Shown: positions 7,849 to 16,478 of the stretch, piece after piece
How positions within the stretch are numbered: the first letter of the stretch is position 1
Layout: each line of letters opens with the position of its first letter
NCBI RefSeq assembly: GCF_000423045.1
Contig: NZ_AUHF01000007.1
Span: 1-64,000, forward strand
Reading direction: 5' to 3'
Length of the DNA: 64,000 nucleotides
Source: Christiangramia portivictoriae DSM 23547
GTDB lineage: Bacteria > Bacteroidota > Bacteroidia > Flavobacteriales > Flavobacteriaceae
Position numbers and translations under genes: made by a program
Notes under the pieces: generated by a model
What the model saw: the letters and a program-made list of their open reading frames with translations, nothing else
Told to the model about the DNA's origin: nothing
The model's database searches: none

Positions 7849-10224
7849 ATGAACAAGTTTTTGAGTCTTTTCCTTTGCCTGATCCTGTTTTCCTGTGCAG
7901 AAGAATCTGAATCCAACCTGACCCCTAGGGATCTTATTCCACATTCTTCGGAAGTGATCTTCGTTTCTCCTTCGAGCCAGCAACTTAAAAATGATCTTGC
8001 GAGGCACGTTGCGACTTTCAACAGCGCCAATCTGAAGGATATCATAGCTGAATCCATAGATATTCTACATCATATCAATTCTGATAAAGAGCTCGTCCTT
8101 TATTTTGATAAAGACAGCACTAAGGATAAAAAGCCAGTATTGATCATTCACAGAGACTCCACTTCCTTACTCCTTGACAGTATTCAAAATAAAGTAGTCG
8201 AAACTTTTACCGCCAAAGAGATCCAATACAAAAAGCTCAGGCTGGAAAAATCTGAATTTTATCAGCGTGATATGGCAAACCTAAGCATATTCAGCCATAG
8301 TAAAGAGGCGATTCTTCAGGTGAGGCCAAATGACAATCCTGGCAACCAACAATTCCGGAAAGCGCTCAATGCTTCAGATCGAACGAAGACTTCTATAGTC
8401 TATTCAGAAAATAATGAGGTGACCCTCTTTTCTAAAATGGATGCTCAAAATAAATTTCCGAAGAAAGAGAACCGCTGGAACGTGCTGGATATGGATGCGA
8501 CCGAATCCAAACTTGTTTACAACGGAATTTCCATATATGCCGATTCTGAAAGTTCCGGAAAAAATCCAAGCCCATCTTATTTTAATCAGGAAGTCGCCAG
8601 GTTCTGTCCTGAAGACTTTATATCTATGATCTCCATAAGTCCCGCATTAAAATTTCAGAGCAAAGACACTATTGCCACATCCGGCATCTTAGACCAGGTT
8701 GTTCATTGTTCCAAAATAGAACTTAAGTCTGGAACTATTCATATCTGGAACAGTATTGAAACCGAAATAGTAAAAAATCGACTGTTCCCAGAATACGAGC
8801 TTCAGGAACGATTCCGCGAAGTGGAGATTCATAAGGGCTCATTCAGAGTTCCGGAGTTATTGCTAAGCCCAGATAGCGCGAGTCCGGAATTTCTCTTAAC
8901 TATCGATCATTTTATAATTGCTTCTGAAGAGATCTCAGTTCTAAAGGAATTACTCGTAAGTTTTCAAAATGGCAAGACGCTTCTGGAAAAGGCGCAATAT
9001 ATAAGAATGATGAATTCCTTGTCATCAGAATCCAGCATGCTTAGCGTCACGAATATTTCAGCAGCCAGCGAAAGTTTGGGGATCGCAAAACAATCGAACT
9101 TTAAAAAAGGGAGCCTGGCCGCTTTCCAGATAATTTCAGAACAAAATTATAATCATTTACATGCTGTGATCGCTGAACCTACGGAGGCAGAACGACTTAC
9201 CAAAGGCGCTGAGCAGATTGCGACCATTACTACCAGCAAACCCATCTCAGGAATTCTTCAGTTCTTCCGGAATCATGAAACAGACCAGATGGATATTCTG
9301 GTGGAAGATTCAGAAAATCAACTCAGCCTGTTTTCCAACAATGGCAGCATGTTCTGGACCAAACAACTGGACAGCCAAATTTCAGGAAAAGTACACGAAG
9401 TGGATCTCTTCAAAAATGGGAATAAGCAACTGGCATTTTCTACTGGTTTTCAGCTTGAAGTGCTGGACCGCAAAGGCCGCGATGTAAAACCCTTTCCTAA
9501 AAAGTTTAATGATGCGCTCACGCAGCCCCTGGCAGTGTTCGATTATGACAACAATCGCAAATACAGGTTTGTGCTTACCCAGAAAAACAAAGTCTACATG
9601 CTTGGACCAAAAGGCAACAGTGTTACTGGTTTTGATTTTGACGGAACAAAAAGTGACATCAGCAAAGCACCAAAGCACATCCGGCTGGGAACAAAAGATT
9701 ATATCCTGGTTCAGGAGGAATCGGGGAAGCTTCAAATCCTGAGTCGGCAGGGTAAGGTTCGCGTTCCAACCTCAAGTAATTTTAATACTTCTGAAAATGA
9801 ATGGTACGGCTACCAGTCTGATTTTATCACTACTCAACCTGAAGGCAATTTGATTGAAGTCGATCAAAATGGAAAAGCTGATTTAAAAAACCTCGATCTT
9901 GCAGAAAACAATCGTTTAGTAGCAAATACAAAACATCTGGTCTACCTTAACGAAAATGAACTTGTGATCGATGATTCCAGTGTCAATCTTGATTTCGGAC
10001 TCTACACAGATCCTCAACTATTTGAAATTGGCCGGAAGACCTATATCAGTATTACCGACACCCAGGCGAAAAAAGTCTATGTATTTAATGCTGATGCTGA
10101 TTTGCTTCCCGGTTTCCCGGTATATGGAACTTCAGAAATAGATCTGGCCAATGCAGACCTGGATAAGCGCCTGGAAATGATCGTTAAAGGCGAAGATAAT
10201 GAGATATTGCTTTACAAATTGTGA
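7849..10224 (+). CDS. Large lipoprotein of unknown function with a propeller-like C-terminal half
   Basis: I do not recognise a named family. The 791-aa product has a lipoprotein signal (ILFSC, Cys16) and is probably membrane-anchored in the envelope. The first ~450 residues are mixed alpha/beta with many polar repeats and no catalytic motif I can identify. From about 460 on there are recurring short units of hydrophobic strands ending in Asn-Gly, Lys-Gly or Asp-Gly turns (for example SNNGSMFW, LDRKGRDV, GPKGNSV, SRQGKVR), which resemble blades of a PQQ- or WD-like beta-propeller. It has its own promoter and converges on lipB with a 13-bp overlap. The propeller idea is inference from the repeat pattern. 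Confidence 0.75.
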   Translation: MNKFLSLFLCLILFSCAEESESNLTPRDLIPHSSEVIFVSPSSQQLKNDLARHVATFNSANLKDIIAESIDILHHINSDKELVLYFDKDSTKDKKPVLIIHRDSTSLLLDSIQNKVVETFTAKEIQYKKLRLEKSEFYQRDMANLSIFSHSKEAILQVRPNDNPGNQQFRKALNASDRTKTSIVYSENNEVTLFSKMDAQNKFPKKENRWNVLDMDATESKLVYNGISIYADSESSGKNPSPSYFNQEVARFCPEDFISMISISPALKFQSKDTIATSGILDQVVHCSKIELKSGTIHIWNSIETEIVKNRLFPEYELQERFREVEIHKGSFRVPELLLSPDSASPEFLLTIDHFIIASEEISVLKELLVSFQNGKTLLEKAQYIRMMNSLSSESSMLSVTNISAASESLGIAKQSNFKKGSLAAFQIISEQNYNHLHAVIAEPTEAERLTKGAEQIATITTSKPISGILQFFRNHETDQMDILVEDSENQLSLFSNNGSMFWTKQLDSQISGKVHEVDLFKNGNKQLAFSTGFQLEVLDRKGRDVKPFPKKFNDALTQPLAVFDYDNNRKYRFVLTQKNKVYMLGPKGNSVTGFDFDGTKSDISKAPKHIRLGTKDYILVQEESGKLQILSRQGKVRVPTSSNFNTSENEWYGYQSDFITTQPEGNLIEVDQNGKADLKNLDLAENNRLVANTKHLVYLNENELVIDDSSVNLDFGLYTDPQLFEIGRKTYISITDTQAKKVYVFNADADLLPGFPVYGTSEIDLANADLDKRLEMIVKGEDNEILLYKL

Positions 10225-10925
10225 TCCTGAATTAACTCAGCTTCGAACAATTCACTAAAATGTTTCATCAGTTTCTGCTGAACTTCAGCCATATCAACTT
10301 CTTTTTGTCCAAGCTCCACATTTAAGGAAGTTACGGCCTTATCCCTGATTCCGCAGGGAATGATATGATCGAAATAACCAAGATCTGCGTTTACGTTCAG
10401 CGCAAAACCGTGCATGGTTACCCACCTGCTGGCCCGTACACCCATGGCACATATTTTCCTGGCAAATGGAGTTCCCACGTCCAGCCAGACACCAGTCTCT
10501 CCAGGACTTCTTTCAGATTTAATTCCGTATTCAGCTAGCGTGAGAATTACCATCTCTTCCAGAAGCCTCAGGTATTTATGAATATCAGTAAAGAAATTAT
10601 CGAGATCTAGAATTGGATAGCCTACTATCTGTCCTGGCCCATGATAGGTAATATCCCCTCCTCTATTGATCTTATAAAAACTAGCATTCTTTTTCTCTAA
10701 TTGCTCTGCAGATAAAAGTAGATTGGAAAGATCACCGCTTTTCCCTAAAGTATAAACATGAGGATGCTCGACCAGCAATAAGTAATTGCGAGTAGCGATA
10801 TTTTCGTTCTGTCTCCGGTTCCTTATCTTTTGGTCCAGAGTATCCTTAAACAGCTGTTCCTGGTAATCCCAGGTTTCCTTATAATCCTTGCGGCCCAGGT
10901 TTCTAACTTCAACTTCCTTATTCAT
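10212..10925 (-). CDS. lipB: Octanoyl-[acyl-carrier-protein]:protein N-octanoyltransferase
   Basis: 237-aa cytoplasmic enzyme that moves octanoyl from ACP to lipoyl domains, the first step of protein lipoylation. Motifs visible: RGGDITYHGPGQ (from Arg88), the catalytic Lys157 in KICAMGVR, the MHGFALNV strand, and the catalytic thioester Cys181 in IPCGIRD. Length and motif order are normal. It starts 3 bp after the stop of the small Pmp3 gene, implying co-transcription. Its 3' end overlaps the convergent lipoprotein gene by 13 bp. No lipA lies in the window. Confidence 0.96.
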   Translation of the reverse strand: MNKEVEVRNLGRKDYKETWDYQEQLFKDTLDQKIRNRRQNENIATRNYLLLVEHPHVYTLGKSGDLSNLLLSAEQLEKKNASFYKINRGGDITYHGPGQIVGYPILDLDNFFTDIHKYLRLLEEMVILTLAEYGIKSERSPGETGVWLDVGTPFARKICAMGVRASRWVTMHGFALNVNADLGYFDHIIPCGIRDKAVTSLNVELGQKEVDMAEVQQKLMKHFSELFEAELIQDHNL

Positions 10926-10928
10926 ACT

Positions 10929-11087
10929 TTATGACTTGGGATTATTTAAAATGATGAGGGCTGCGATGACTCCGGGAACCCAACCCAGCAGCGTAAGAAT
11001 TAATACGATCAAAATTGAACCACAACCGCGATCATAAACGGCCAGTGGGGGAAATAATACTGAAAGAATTACTCTCCAAATACTCAT
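10929..11087 (-). CDS. YqaE/Pmp3-family small membrane protein
   Basis: 52-aa protein read directly from the intergenic DNA. It begins MSIWRVILSVLFPPLAVYD, then RGCGSI, then a second hydrophobic helix containing LGWVPGVIAAL and a short polar tail. Two transmembrane helices and the FPPLAV and LGWxPGxIxA motifs are the hallmark of the Pmp3/UPF0057 family, known in yeast and plants for effects on membrane potential and salt tolerance; the bacterial role is poorly defined. It is the first gene of a unit with lipB (3-bp gap) and is preceded by a good -7 element at 11106-11113. Confidence 0.88.
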   Translation of the reverse strand: MSIWRVILSVLFPPLAVYDRGCGSILIVLILTLLGWVPGVIAALIILNNPKS

Positions 11088-11105
11088 ATTCACTTATTAT
11101 ATTAG

Positions 11106-11113
11106 CAAAGATA
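11106..11113 (-). promoter_or_regulatory. -7 element of the pmp3-lipB promoter
   Basis: Reading leftward, TATCTTTG, an exact match to TAnnTTTG, 18 bp from the ATG at 11087. No clear TTG at -33. It lies back to back with the lysS promoter. Confidence 0.55.
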
Positions 11114-11140
11114 GAATTAATATTTCGGCTTTTAATTGCG

Positions 11141-11171
11141 TTGTATGGCAGGCTGATAGTCACTATATTTG
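11141..11171 (+). promoter_or_regulatory. lysS promoter
   Basis: TTG at 11141-11143, exactly 20 bp, then TATATTTG at 11164-11171. Transcription would start near 11177, which favours the ATG at 11208 over the one at 11190. Confidence 0.75.
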
Positions 11172-11207
11172 CAGCTGCATTTTTGTTGAATGCATAAAAA
11201 AATTAAT

Positions 11208-12899
11208 ATGCAGCAGTTATCAGAACAAGAACAAATTAGACGTGAGAAATTATCGGCGATACGAAAAGCCGGAATCAATCCATATCCAGCCGATCTTTTC
11301 CCGGTTGATCATACGACTAAAAAGATCAAGGAAGAATTTGCTGAAGGTAAAAAGGTGGTAATTGCCGGAAGATTGATGTCGAGAAGAATCCAGGGAAAAG
11401 CATCTTTTGCTGAACTTCAGGATTCCAACGGTAAGATACAGGTATATTTTAACCGTGACGAGATTTGTACTGGTGATGATAAAGCGAAATACAACGATTT
11501 TTATAAAAAATGGCTGGACATTGGCGATTTTATAGGAATTGAGGGAGAACTTTTTAAGACTCAGGTAGGAGAAATGACCGTGATGGTGAAAGATTTCCAA
11601 CTCCTAAGCAAATCTTTGAGACCATTACCACTCCCAAAAACAGACAAAGATGGAAATACCTATGATGGTTTTACAGATCCCGAGCACCGTTACAGACAAC
11701 GTTATGCAGATCTCGCGGTTAATCCCAAGGTAAAGGAGGTTTTCGTGAAACGCACAAAGCTTTTCAATGCTATGCGTAACTTCTTTAATGACAAAGGATA
11801 TTTTGAAGTGGAAACTCCAATACTTCAGCCAATTCCAGGTGGAGCCGCTGCAAAGCCATTTATATCTCATCACAATGCGCTCGACATTCCTTTGTATCTA
11901 AGAATTGCGAACGAACTTTACCTTAAAAGACTTATCGTAGGCGGATTTGATGGTGTCTATGAATTCTCAAAAAACTTCAGAAATGAAGGGATGGACAGAA
12001 CTCACAATCCTGAATTTACGGCAATGGAAATTTACGTGGCGTACAAGGATTATAACTGGATGATGGAATTTACTGAAAACCTCCTAGAGCATTGCGCCAT
12101 GGCGGTGAATGGTAAAACTGAGGCTACCTTCGGAAAGCATACCGTAGATTTTAAAGCTCCGTACAAGCGAGTAACGATGACCGACGCCATCAAGCAGTTT
12201 ACAGATTTTGATATTACCGGAAAATCTGAAAAGGAACTATACGAGGCTGCCAAAAACATGGGGATCGATGTAGATGAAACCATGGGGAAAGGAAAATTGA
12301 TCGATGAGATCTTTGGAGAAAAGTGCGAAGGTAACTTTATCCAACCAACGTTCATCACAGACTACCCGAAGGAAATGAGTCCGCTGTGTAAGACTCATCG
12401 TGATAATCCTGAACTTACAGAACGTTTTGAATTGATGGTTTGCGGTAAAGAAATTGCCAATGCCTATTCTGAGCTCAATGATCCTATCGACCAGAGAGAG
12501 CGATTCGAAGAGCAATTAAAACTTTCAGAAAAAGGAGATGACGAAGCGATGTTTATCGATAATGATTTTCTTCGAGCCCTGGAGTATGGAATGCCTCCAA
12601 CATCTGGACTTGGAATCGGGATGGACCGGTTGATCATGTTTTTAACCAACAACCAGTCGATACAGGAAGTGTTATTCTTCCCTCAAATGAAGCCAGAAAA
12701 GAAACAGGTAGAACTTTCAGAAGAGGAGAAGTCGGTTTATACCCTACTAAAGGATGACCAGGTGCATGATATGAATTTAGTGAAGGAGAAAAGTGGTTTA
12801 AGCAATAAGAAATGGGACAAAGCATTAAAATCTCTCCGGAAACACAAAATGATCGAAGTTTATAAAGAAGGTGATGTACTTAGCATCAAGATCGCTTAG
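11208..12899 (+). CDS. lysS: Lysine--tRNA ligase (class II) with C-terminal extension
   Basis: 563 aa from the ATG at 11208 (an in-frame ATG at 11190 would add six residues, but is less likely given the promoter position). Cytoplasmic enzyme charging tRNA-Lys. An OB-fold anticodon-binding domain occupies about 45-145. The class II catalytic core carries motif 2 (FRNEGMDRTHNPEF) and motif 3 (GLGIGMDRL). E. coli LysS is about 505 residues. Here roughly 65 extra residues follow motif 3 and the core end, rich in Lys/Glu, reading like a small winged-helix unit (LSEEEKSVYTLLK to the end). Such tails occur in Bacteroidota LysS proteins; their role is not known to me. Confidence 0.96.
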   Translation: MQQLSEQEQIRREKLSAIRKAGINPYPADLFPVDHTTKKIKEEFAEGKKVVIAGRLMSRRIQGKASFAELQDSNGKIQVYFNRDEICTGDDKAKYNDFYKKWLDIGDFIGIEGELFKTQVGEMTVMVKDFQLLSKSLRPLPLPKTDKDGNTYDGFTDPEHRYRQRYADLAVNPKVKEVFVKRTKLFNAMRNFFNDKGYFEVETPILQPIPGGAAAKPFISHHNALDIPLYLRIANELYLKRLIVGGFDGVYEFSKNFRNEGMDRTHNPEFTAMEIYVAYKDYNWMMEFTENLLEHCAMAVNGKTEATFGKHTVDFKAPYKRVTMTDAIKQFTDFDITGKSEKELYEAAKNMGIDVDETMGKGKLIDEIFGEKCEGNFIQPTFITDYPKEMSPLCKTHRDNPELTERFELMVCGKEIANAYSELNDPIDQRERFEEQLKLSEKGDDEAMFIDNDFLRALEYGMPPTSGLGIGMDRLIMFLTNNQSIQEVLFFPQMKPEKKQVELSEEEKSVYTLLKDDQVHDMNLVKEKSGLSNKKWDKALKSLRKHKMIEVYKEGDVLSIKIA

Positions 12900-12921
12900 A
12901 TCTGAAAATTATAATAATTAA

Positions 12922-12947
12922 AAAAAGAGGCTTTTCAGCCTCTTTTT
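12922..12947. terminator. Terminator between lysS and the 68-aa gene
   Basis: A 10-bp stem (12922-12931 with 12938-12947) with a 6-nt loop, a T-run on the plus side and an A-run on the other. It can serve lysS and the convergent small gene. Confidence 0.85.
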
Positions 12948-12972
12948 TTGCATTGGGATACTCCAGAAGTTC

Positions 12973-13179
12973 CTATTTTCCAAACATTCCACCAAGCTTT
13001 CCAGCCATATCGCTAAGATTCCCAGCATCTCCATCGCCTTTCAAATAAGAATCAAGATGTTTAGACATTGTTTCAGGCATTCTATCCTTCAAAATTTCAG
13101 AAACCACCTGTACAGCAATCTTTGCCTGCGATTCAGTAATTCCAGCCTTTTCTGAAACCATCTTTACTATTTCTTCCAT
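12973..13179 (-). CDS. Small conserved protein, DUF2267-like in appearance
   Basis: 68-aa soluble protein. Residues 1-45 form predicted helices with the pattern IVxMVSEKAGITESQAKIAVQ, reminiscent of the repeat in DUF2267-type and related flavobacterial small proteins. The tail is Gly- and Asp-rich (GDGDAGNLSDMAGKLGGMFGK). No signal peptide. It is monocistronic, facing lysS across a shared terminator. Function unknown; the family resemblance is a recollection of the helical pattern rather than a match I can prove. Confidence 0.7.
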   Translation of the reverse strand: MEEIVKMVSEKAGITESQAKIAVQVVSEILKDRMPETMSKHLDSYLKGDGDAGNLSDMAGKLGGMFGK

Positions 13180-13387
13180 AATTTGAGTTGTTTTAGTTTT
13201 AAAATCACCTAAATATAAGAAAACGTCTAAAAAGTGATTGTTTCAAAAATATTAATTCTTTTAACTTAAATTTAAACCTTTCAGGAATCTGTGAGTCCTA
13301 CCATCGCTGAACGTTGTAGATTTATTCTTTTCAGAAAAAGTAAATCTTCATCTTCAGCTCAACTTATTAACTAAAAACAAACTATTT
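13180..13387. other. Intergenic region without a recognisable feature
   Basis: 208 bp of AT-rich DNA between the divergent 68-aa gene and the metalloprotease gene. I see no hairpin, repeat or convincing TAnnTTTG at a proper -33 distance. It must contain promoters for both genes. Confidence 0.5.
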
Positions 13388-15880
13388 ATGATTAAGAATC
13401 AGAGCTTTAAGCTTATGCTTATCGCCCTTTCGTTATCGGTTTCCAGCTGTGCTGTTTTTCAGAAGCAGGATAAAAAGGAAGCTAAAACCGCTTCATCTGA
13501 AGAATCTAAAAAGGATAAAGATGGAATGAAGCCTTACGCAAAGGTGATCACCAAGGATGCGAAATCAGACGAAGGTCTGTTCACCGTTCATAAGGTAGAC
13601 GAAAAGTATTTCTACGAAATTCCGGATAGCCTTTTCAACCGTGAAATGCTTACCGTAACCCGAATTGCAAAAACTGCCAGCGGAATTGGTTTTGGTGGTG
13701 GAAAACAAAACACACAGGTCCACAGATGGCAGAAAAAAGGAAACAAAGTTCTCCTGAGAGTTGTTTCTTATGACATCTACGCGGCAGATTCTCTTCCGGT
13801 ACATGAAGCAGTAGTAAACTCCAATTTTGAGCCCATCATAGAATCTTTCGATATTCAGACTGTTGGTAAGGACAGCCTTTCAAAATCTACGGTAATTGAT
13901 GTTACGAACCTGTATACAAAGGATGTTCAGGCTCTTGGCTTACCAGACAGAACCAGAAAACAGTACAAAGTTTCCAGGTTAGATGATAACAGGTCTTACA
14001 TTGATACGATAAGATCCTATCCTGAAAATATTGAAATTAGACACGTAAAAACTTACAATGCCGGTGACCCGCCATCTAACGAAAGTCTTGGTTCCATTTC
14101 ACTGGAATTCAGCAATTCAATGATTCTTCTTCCAAAGGTTCCTATGGAAAGAAGGTATTTTGATGAGCGTGTGGGATGGTTTACCACAGAACAGACAGAT
14201 TATGGTCTTCCAGCTCAAAAAAGTGAAACCGTAGAATATCTTGATCGCTGGAGACTTGAAGTGAAGGATGAGGATATTGAGAAGTTCAAGAACGGTGAAC
14301 TTGTTGAACCAAAAGAACAGATCGTTTATTATATCGACCGTGCCACCCCAAAACAGTGGGTTCCTTTTATCAAGCAGGGGATTGAAGACTGGCAGGTTGC
14401 ATTTGAGGCTGCAGGATTCAAAAACGCGATCATTGCGAAAGATGCTCCAACAGTAGAGGAAGATCCAGACTGGAGTCCGGAGGACGTGAGATATTCCACG
14501 GTAAGATACCTGGCTTCTCCAATTCCAAACGCCAATGGACCTCACGTAAGTGATCCACGTTCCGGAGAGATCCTGGAATCTGATATCAACTGGTATCACA
14601 ACGTAATGACTCTTCTTAGAAACTGGTTCTTTGTACAAACTGCAGCGATTAATGAAGATGCGCAGGGAGTTGCTTTTAAGGACGAAGTAATGGGAAGACT
14701 TATTCGTTTCGTATCTTCTCACGAAGTAGGACACACTTTAGGTTTACCTCATAACATGGGAAGTAGTGTCGCTTACGCGGTAGAGGATCTTAGAGATCCG
14801 GAATTTACGAAGGAGTTTGGAACAGCACCATCTATTATGGATTATGCACGTTTCAACTATATCGCGCAGCCAGAAGACGGCGATGTAGCTTTAATGCCTG
14901 AAATTGGACCATACGACAAGTATGCCATCAAGTGGGGATACAGACCAATTCTGGATAAAGAAGGTAAAGAAGAGAAAGAAATTCTTGACCAGTGGATACT
15001 TGAGAAAGCAGGAGATCCTAAGTATCGCTTCGGAAGACAGCAAAGCGGTGTGATCGATCCAAGTTCTCAAACTGAAGATCTTGGTGATGACGCGATGCTT
15101 GCCAGTGAATATGGTATCAAAAACCTAAAGAGAATCGTTCCAAAATTGATCGAGTGGACAGCTGAAGATGGTAAGGATTATGATGATCTGGATGATCTTT
15201 ATGGCCAGGTTCTATCTCAGTACAACCGCTATATGGGTCATGTAACTGCTAATATTGGTGGTGTGTATGAATATTACAAAACTTACGATCAGGAAGGTGC
15301 TGTTTATACTCATGTTGACGCTGAAAAGCAGAAAAGAGCCATGAAATTCCTTCAGGAGCAATTATTCACAACTCCAGAATGGATGATTAACCAGGATATT
15401 TTCAATAAAATTGAATTTGATGGAAATATTGAACGAATCCGTGGAATGCAGGAGAGAACTCTTTCTAATCTTCTTGACTTCGGAAGAATGGCGAGATTGA
15501 TGGAAAATGAGGAGATCAATGGCAAAAGCGCTTATTCCTTACTGGATATGATGACCGACCTTAGAAGAGGCCTTTGGAGTGAGATTTACAATGGCAGATC
15601 CATAGATCGTTACCGTAGAAATCTCCAACGTGCTTACGTTGAGAAAATGGGTGAGCTAATGACTGAAGAGCAGGATGAGATCCCGGCACGTTACAGAAGC
15701 TGGGTGACCAGAAGTAATTTGAACGTTTCGCAGAGTGATATTAGACCAGTTGTTCGAGGAGAACTTACCACGCTGCAAAGACAGCTTAGAAACACAGCAA
15801 ATTCTGGAGATACGCTTACGCGTTACCACAAGCAGGATTTATTGAAACGAATCGATCTTATCCTTAACCCGATAAAATAG
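13388..15880 (+). CDS. Zinc-dependent metalloprotease lipoprotein (DUF5117/DUF4953 type, metzincin-like)
   Basis: 830-aa predicted envelope lipoprotein: signal peptide with lipobox SVSSC (Cys21) and a Lys/Glu/Ser-rich linker. The extended zinc motif HEVGHTLGLPH begins at His445, giving the three His ligands 445, 449 and 455 and catalytic Glu446, as in metzincins. A downstream MDYARFNY segment could be the Met-turn. Bacteroidota proteins of this type carry DUF5117 before and DUF4953 around the zinc site. The substrate is unknown. The gene is monocistronic and followed by a strong terminator. Confidence 0.92.
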   Translation: MIKNQSFKLMLIALSLSVSSCAVFQKQDKKEAKTASSEESKKDKDGMKPYAKVITKDAKSDEGLFTVHKVDEKYFYEIPDSLFNREMLTVTRIAKTASGIGFGGGKQNTQVHRWQKKGNKVLLRVVSYDIYAADSLPVHEAVVNSNFEPIIESFDIQTVGKDSLSKSTVIDVTNLYTKDVQALGLPDRTRKQYKVSRLDDNRSYIDTIRSYPENIEIRHVKTYNAGDPPSNESLGSISLEFSNSMILLPKVPMERRYFDERVGWFTTEQTDYGLPAQKSETVEYLDRWRLEVKDEDIEKFKNGELVEPKEQIVYYIDRATPKQWVPFIKQGIEDWQVAFEAAGFKNAIIAKDAPTVEEDPDWSPEDVRYSTVRYLASPIPNANGPHVSDPRSGEILESDINWYHNVMTLLRNWFFVQTAAINEDAQGVAFKDEVMGRLIRFVSSHEVGHTLGLPHNMGSSVAYAVEDLRDPEFTKEFGTAPSIMDYARFNYIAQPEDGDVALMPEIGPYDKYAIKWGYRPILDKEGKEEKEILDQWILEKAGDPKYRFGRQQSGVIDPSSQTEDLGDDAMLASEYGIKNLKRIVPKLIEWTAEDGKDYDDLDDLYGQVLSQYNRYMGHVTANIGGVYEYYKTYDQEGAVYTHVDAEKQKRAMKFLQEQLFTTPEWMINQDIFNKIEFDGNIERIRGMQERTLSNLLDFGRMARLMENEEINGKSAYSLLDMMTDLRRGLWSEIYNGRSIDRYRRNLQRAYVEKMGELMTEEQDEIPARYRSWVTRSNLNVSQSDIRPVVRGELTTLQRQLRNTANSGDTLTRYHKQDLLKRIDLILNPIK

Positions 15881-15901
15881 ATTCATATTTCAATTTAGAT
15901 A

Positions 15902-15933
15902 AAAAAGGCAGGATTATTGAATCCTGCCTTTTT
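15902..15933 (+). terminator. Terminator of the metalloprotease gene
   Basis: Perfect 13-bp stem (15902-15914 with 15921-15933), 6-nt loop and T-run, about 20 bp after the stop codon. Confidence 0.88.
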
Positions 15934-15990
15934 CTATTTAAACCTTTTATAAAGAAGTAAGTCTTAATTGTATAACTAAAATTTTTGAAG

Positions 15991-16407
15991 ATGAAAAAGA
16001 TAATCACCGTATTATTCCTGGCACTGGGCTTGAGCACTTTTGCACAGGAAAGAGGCGAAGGCCGCAAGGATCTAAGCAATGAAGAGATGGCGACGCTTAG
16101 CGCGAAAAGACTGGCTATGCAGCTGGATCTTAATGAAGATCAGGAAATGAAGCTTAAAACGCTTTACATGTCCAGAATAGAGACTGCAAAAGATGCCCGC
16201 AAGGAGAATGCTGAAAAACGTGAGGAAATGAGAGAGAAGCGTGAGGAGATGAGGGAGAAGCGCGAAGAAATGCGTGAAAACGATGTGGAAGAGATGAAAA
16301 CCGAGTTAAAAAAGATCCTTACTGCAGAGCAATACCAGAAATGGGAACAACTACAGGAAAAAAGACGTAAAGGCCGTAGATCTGGTAATGTTAGGATTCG
16401 GAACTAA
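15991..16407 (+). CDS. Spy-like periplasmic protein with EKREEMR repeats
   Basis: 138 aa from the ATG at 15991; an upstream in-frame TTG at 15985 is not needed. Signal peptide 1-19 (LGLSTFAQ), then an almost purely helical, charged mature part. Residues 75-95 are three perfect tandem copies of EKREEMR, extended by near-copies on both sides. LDLNEDQEMKLKTLY and LTAEQYQKWEQLQ resemble the LTxxQ-type pattern of Spy/CpxP chaperones. A periplasmic chaperone or metal/envelope-stress role is plausible but unproven. It converges on copA across a shared terminator. Confidence 0.8.
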   Translation: MKKIITVLFLALGLSTFAQERGEGRKDLSNEEMATLSAKRLAMQLDLNEDQEMKLKTLYMSRIETAKDARKENAEKREEMREKREEMREKREEMRENDVEEMKTELKKILTAEQYQKWEQLQEKRRKGRRSGNVRIRN

Positions 16408-16443
16408 AAGTTTAGGTGTTAAGTTAAGTGTTAGTTAGTTGAG

Positions 16444-16471
16444 AAAACGGGATCTGTGAAGATCCCGTTTT
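16444..16471. terminator. Terminator between the Spy-like gene and copA
   Basis: 11-bp perfect stem (16444-16454 with 16461-16471), 6-nt loop. The T-run is on the plus side; on the minus side the complementary A-run also ends in T residues, so it may serve both convergent genes. Confidence 0.8.
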
Positions 16472-16478
16472 TGCATTA

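Noticed and set aside
11015-11197. 60-codon plus-strand frame between lipB and lysS
   Set aside because: It overlaps the Pmp3 gene on the other strand and both promoters; no start context or family resemblance.
14117-14734. 205-codon minus-strand frame inside the metalloprotease gene
   Set aside because: Antisense shadow; the plus-strand gene has an intact zinc motif and lipoprotein signal across it.
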